From Panagrolaimus kolymaensis (taxonomy: Eukaryota > Nematoda > Chromadorea > Rhabditida > Panagrolaimidae): a stretch of DNA of 64,000 nucleotides. The position numbers and the translations under genes are program-made. The DNA lies in NCBI GenBank assembly GCA_028622995.1, contig JAJQJQ010000056.1:1178001-1242000 (forward strand), in the 5' to 3' direction. Positions within the stretch are counted from its first letter, which is position 1. Each line of letters opens with the position of its first letter. The notes beneath the pieces are model-generated. The model was not told where the DNA came from, did no database searches, and saw only the letters and a program-made list of their open reading frames with translations. This document shows, in pieces, positions 60,258 to 64,000 of this stretch.

Positions 60258-63150
60258 TTTTGTGAATAAAAATTTTTGGTTGGTTGGTTTTAAACTGTTC
60301 AAATAAAAATTTAGAGAAAAAGAAAAAAGGAGTGAAAATTTATTTATGATGACGCAAAAGGTGGATCGACAAACTAACTACTGACTCCTCTTCTTTTTTC
60401 TTTTTTTTAAAATCAAAGCGGTTATGCACAAATGATGTTTTTCGACTAAAATAATCCGCCCAATTGCAAAATATGTATCTGTTTTCATTAGTTCAATATG
60501 TGTCTCTTTTTCTCTCTTTCTATAGTACTTTTTTTTTCTAACCATCACCATGAATAAAAAAAAAGAAAAAAAAAGAAAGCCAGGTGCCACGAGCAATGAA
60601 AAAAAAATAAAAAATATAAAAGCTTAATCGCAAAATAAAAAAAAGAAGCGATGAATCATTCTTTAAAAAAACACATCATTCATCAAAAAATCAGTTGTTG
60701 TTGTTATTTTTGCGTAGTCCTTTTCCCTTTTAGCTTTTCTTCTTTTTGCTGCAACTTTTACTTTATATCTTTTTTTTGCTTTGTATCCTTTTTTTATTTT
60801 TTGCTAAACAATTTTTTTTTCAGTTTAAAATCAAATTTTAAAAATTCTTTGTTTATTGGTTTAAAATAATTTGATAAAAATAAGTAACAAAAAAGATTAA
60901 TGTCAGAGTTAATAAAATTTGTGAAGCAACCATTTTTTTCCTATAAAATTTTTACCACCAAATAAAAAGCATGTTGACAACGACAACAGCGATAAAAAAA
61001 TGACAACATCAAAACCATGAAAGTATGTATGCATATCGACAAAGTGTCAAATTTACTAAACGTTAGTTAGTTGACGCCGATGCCGACATTGATCTTTTTC
61101 TTTTTCTTCAAACAGCTTTTTAGGCGGCTATTTTTTTTTTCTTTCAACCACAAAAAAATGCATAGTATATTTGAGGAAGAAGAAAAAATTGATAGAGACG
61201 TGAAGAAGAACGTTTTTAAAAAAACCTAGCAAGAAAAAAAACTCCCTTCAACTCGATATAGTCAGTGTCGCTTCTTCATTCGAGCATCCTTAGTAGCCGA
61301 TCTATGACGCGTGGATGGCTGGATGGGGCGTCTAACCCATCATCCCATATTCTCCTCTGTCGTCAGACAAAAGAAGAAGCATGCTATTTCTGTGAGAAAA
61401 AAAATATATACAAGAAAATATGGAAGAAGCATTTCCTTTTTTTTTCTTCGACTTCTTGAAACGGTGGTAGTTGGATGGATGTTGTCGCAAACGAAGAAGA
61501 AACAAAATGCGCATCTTTTTTCTTTTCTTTTTTTTCTTCTGAAACACAAGAAGCTTTTTTTGTTTTTGGTAGTAGAGTGCCAAAAAAAAAGAAAAATAAG
61601 AAGAAGACGTTAAAGATATCGACGATGAAGACGAAAGTGAAGACGACGACGCCTCTGCCGTACATACAAGAAAAGGAAAACTCCTGAGAGCCTAAAAAAA
61701 GAAGAAGATACACCAACACCAAAGCAGCCCTTAAGAGGCGTAAAACGATGCAGCCTAAGGGAATTTTTATTTTCCCATTGTTAAAAGTCAAAACAAAAAA
61801 AAAGTTGGAAGACAAAAAAAATAGAAAGAAAATTCACCCCTTTTTTCAACGATGTCTTTGTTTTCGTACAATACCTATGTATACTTATTTATTTTTCGCA
61901 ATTCTTATGGTTACCAAGATACCTACCGTATATTCCCAGATAATTACCCTTTTTATGTGACGTCTCAAAGCTTTTTCTATGAATTGTTTATGCCATTTTA
62001 AAGAGCATCCGTTGTCAATGGTTTTTTCATTTTTCACAAAATATTACTTTTTTTAAATATTTATTTCTCATAAGTTTCTGCAATTTTCTTTTTCATTTTT
62101 CTTAATTTTTCTCTTCTTCATTTTTTTAAATACTTAATAGTCGTAATTGCTTCTTCTCCTTGGATTAAAGCATTTATTTCTTCTTTTTTTTTTGCACATT
62201 CTCATGTCCGGTTTAATGCCTTTCTTATAATGTGATGCTTAAACTTTTCATTGCCCTCCTCTTAATACCACACACAACTACTATAAAATAACATTTTTAT
62301 TATTTTCTTTTATCTTTCTTATAAAAAAATATTTTAAAGCAAAAATAATAGATAAATATTATTTATTTATGGTGGTGGTATCCTGGTGAATGAGATTACA
62401 CTTACTTTTTCTAACTATAAGATAAGATTATCCCATCTTCTTTTTTCCTACTTTTAATTCACTTCAGTTGCATCAAAACATATGTGTCAAGTTAAAGGGA
62501 AAGATCATTCACCCCATTGAATTTTTTTTTGCATCTTAGCTCGTTTTTTAAAGCGCTTTTTCTCTTTTTTTAATTTACTTTTACATGAGCCTTTGCAATA
62601 TATATATATACTAATATAACTTATTTAAGCCTTTCCCAGATTTATGTATTTACAATATTTTATGACACCTTTTTCCCTTTTTGCTTTTTTATTTTACTTT
62701 GAGCTTTATGTATAAAAACGTAAAAAATTGCATTTGTGAGACACCGGTAGTGGTGGTGGCAAAAGGCAAACTTTAGAGGCGGAGCTTTTTTATATCATTC
62801 ACCGGTGTTATTTTATTTTTGACGTGTGACAATAACAAAAAATTAAAAATTTACTTTAAATTTTTTTGTACAATTTTACTTTTTTACAGGTTAAAATAAA
62901 GCTCAAAAAAGGGAAGTGAAAATCCTTTTACTTTGGGTTTTGGCTTTTATTCTTCGCTGTTTGTAAAGATTTCCTATTTTGCTCAAGATCTTTCAAAATT
63001 ATTAATTAACGCCATTATTTTCCATTCCAACAAAAAATTTATTTAGGCCATTTATATATCAAAACGGAGGCAACAACGTTGACCGCCATATAGGTGGCGG
63101 TCATTTGTTGCCTTCGAATATTATTATTGCGCTAACATCGTCGTCAAACC
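60258..63150. other. 2.9-kb AT-rich upstream region, no gene found
   Basis: Contains long A/T runs and purine/pyrimidine strand-asymmetric tracts (GAAGAAG around 61150-61700), a (TA)n run near 62600, and several TTTTTATATC/ACCGGTG words around 62750-62810. Short ORFs here are low-complexity and look like chance. Confidence 0.55.
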
Positions 63151-63229
63151 ATGGTTAATTTGACGCCAATGAAATCATTTAGCGCTGTAATATTTCTTAT
63201 TTTGGTGTATTCCACTAATTTCATTGAAG
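63151..63229 (+). CDS. First exon of a secreted or membrane protein (runs out of the window)
   Basis: ATG at 63151 opens MVNLTPMKSFSAVIFLILVY + STNFIEG and ends at a GTTAGT donor. This is a textbook signal-peptide exon. No second exon could be identified before the window end, so the family is unknown. Confidence 0.6.
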
Positions 63230-64000
63230 GTTAGTTTTTTCTCATTTTTTACTTCCTTTTTTTGGGTTCAACTTCTTTGGAAAAGCTCATTTCATGTTTC
63301 TATTTTTGTGTTTTCTTCCTCATTAGCTTATTTATTGAAAACTTAGTTAATAATAAAAGAGGCCAAGAGCCATCGGCTAAAAAAATAAGTAGGAGTATTC
63401 CCAAAAGTTGTTCTCTAAATTTAAAGAAAAAAATAATTGGAAAACATAGAAGAAAATTGTTGTTTTTATTTTTTTTCACAAGAAACTCAGAACCTATCTT
63501 TTTTTCATCATTGTTATTTCAAAAAAGAGTTAATAATTCATTTAAAAAATAACAAACAAAATCTTCCAAACTAACTTATGTTAGTATAAATTTTCTTTTT
63601 TCTTTTTTGCGTCATCCTCTTCATTTTTTACGGACTAATCAATCAATCATCATGTTATTTTAAAGCTTTAACTAGCTTGTTTTTAAATTTTCAACAAAAA
63701 AATGCTTTTGACGATTTTATGTTTTTTGAATGAAAAAATTGGTAGAATTTTAAGTTTCTTTTAAAAAACTACTATTTTTCATTGATAAAATATAGCAATA
63801 AAATTTGAATTATTGGAGCGTTTTTATTTTTTGCACTTCAAAGAGTTTTTTCAAAAATATATAAATATCAAACCATAAAGAAAATTGAAAAAAAGGCAGC
63901 CAAACGGACGAATATGCATTTTTATTTTTGCTGTCATTTAAAACCAAAAAAAGAGTTTTATAATCAGATTTATCATCAAAAAAAGATCAGAACAAAAAAA
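63230..64000 (+). other. Presumed first intron and downstream sequence
   Basis: AT-rich. A 96-codon frame at 63262-63552 is Lys/Phe-rich without motif and is likely chance. Nothing else is seen. Confidence 0.4.

Noticed and set aside
61332..61815. Overlapping open frames on both strands
   Set aside because: Purine-rich GAAGAAG tracts avoid stops on both strands; no domain or splice logic.
63262..63552. 96-codon open frame after the signal-peptide exon
   Set aside because: Starts in the presumed intron, Lys/Phe-rich, and no acceptor links it to the first exon.

Overview
The window looks like nuclear DNA of a nematode. It is very AT-rich, genes are split by many introns of about 44-60 nt (GT...TTTTAG/TTTCAG), Arg is mostly CGA/CGT, and several start codons sit 2-5 nt behind a splice acceptor, as expected for spliced-leader trans-splicing. 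Family content agrees: a DAZ-type RRM protein with nematode-like layout, a DUF1248/YitH-like protein, and OGDH with a nematode-like N-terminus. I cannot name the species. All gene models below were joined by hand; exon sums were checked to be divisible by three.

Layout. (1) 0.4-11.0 kb: an intact giant Helitron-like gene of about 3,389 codons in 8 exons. It carries two Ulp1/C48-type SUMO-protease domains, a zinc DUF6570-like segment, a Helitron Rep (HUH + two Tyr), a third Ulp1 domain, a PIF1 helicase and a C-terminal USP-like domain that has lost its catalytic residues. Downstream are a Pol III-type A/B-box relic and a GC-rich hairpin. (2) 11.8-15.6 kb: 3' part of an unknown host gene. (3) 16.1-24.5 kb: a Dcp1-like EVH1 gene (-), OGDH (+), and a vezatin-like gene (+) close behind OGDH. 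(4) 25.2-27.1 kb: YitH-like gene (-). (5) 30.1-34.3 kb: a decayed Helitron fragment next to an intact piggyBac transposon with 540-bp terminal inverted repeats and TTAA target sites. (6) 34.6-40.4 kb: DAZ-type RNA-binding protein (+), RPA43-like Pol I subunit (-), BBS2 (-). (7) 41.1-42.1 kb: a dispersed repeat and an LTR-like sequence with a primer-binding site, interrupted by a hAT-type MITE. (8) 43.0-45.3 kb: an unrecognised 610-aa gene (+). (9) 45.4-51.6 kb: a second hAT MITE, a divergent protein kinase (-), and relics of a receptor tyrosine kinase, a Cys-loop channel and a phosphatase-superfamily exon. (10) 51.9-60.3 kb: SAM carrier (+), trehalase (-), mL55 followed by DPM1 (+, probable operon), and a secreted Cys-rich protein (-). 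(11) 60.3-64 kb: AT-rich sequence ending in a signal-peptide exon of a gene that leaves the window.

Housekeeping genes are mitochondrial (OGDH, SAM carrier, mL55), secretory (DPM1), ciliary (BBS2) and germline (DAZ). Apart from the two probable operons they show no shared pathway. The most unusual element is the Helitron-like polyprotein; the piggyBac with long perfect inverted repeats comes second.
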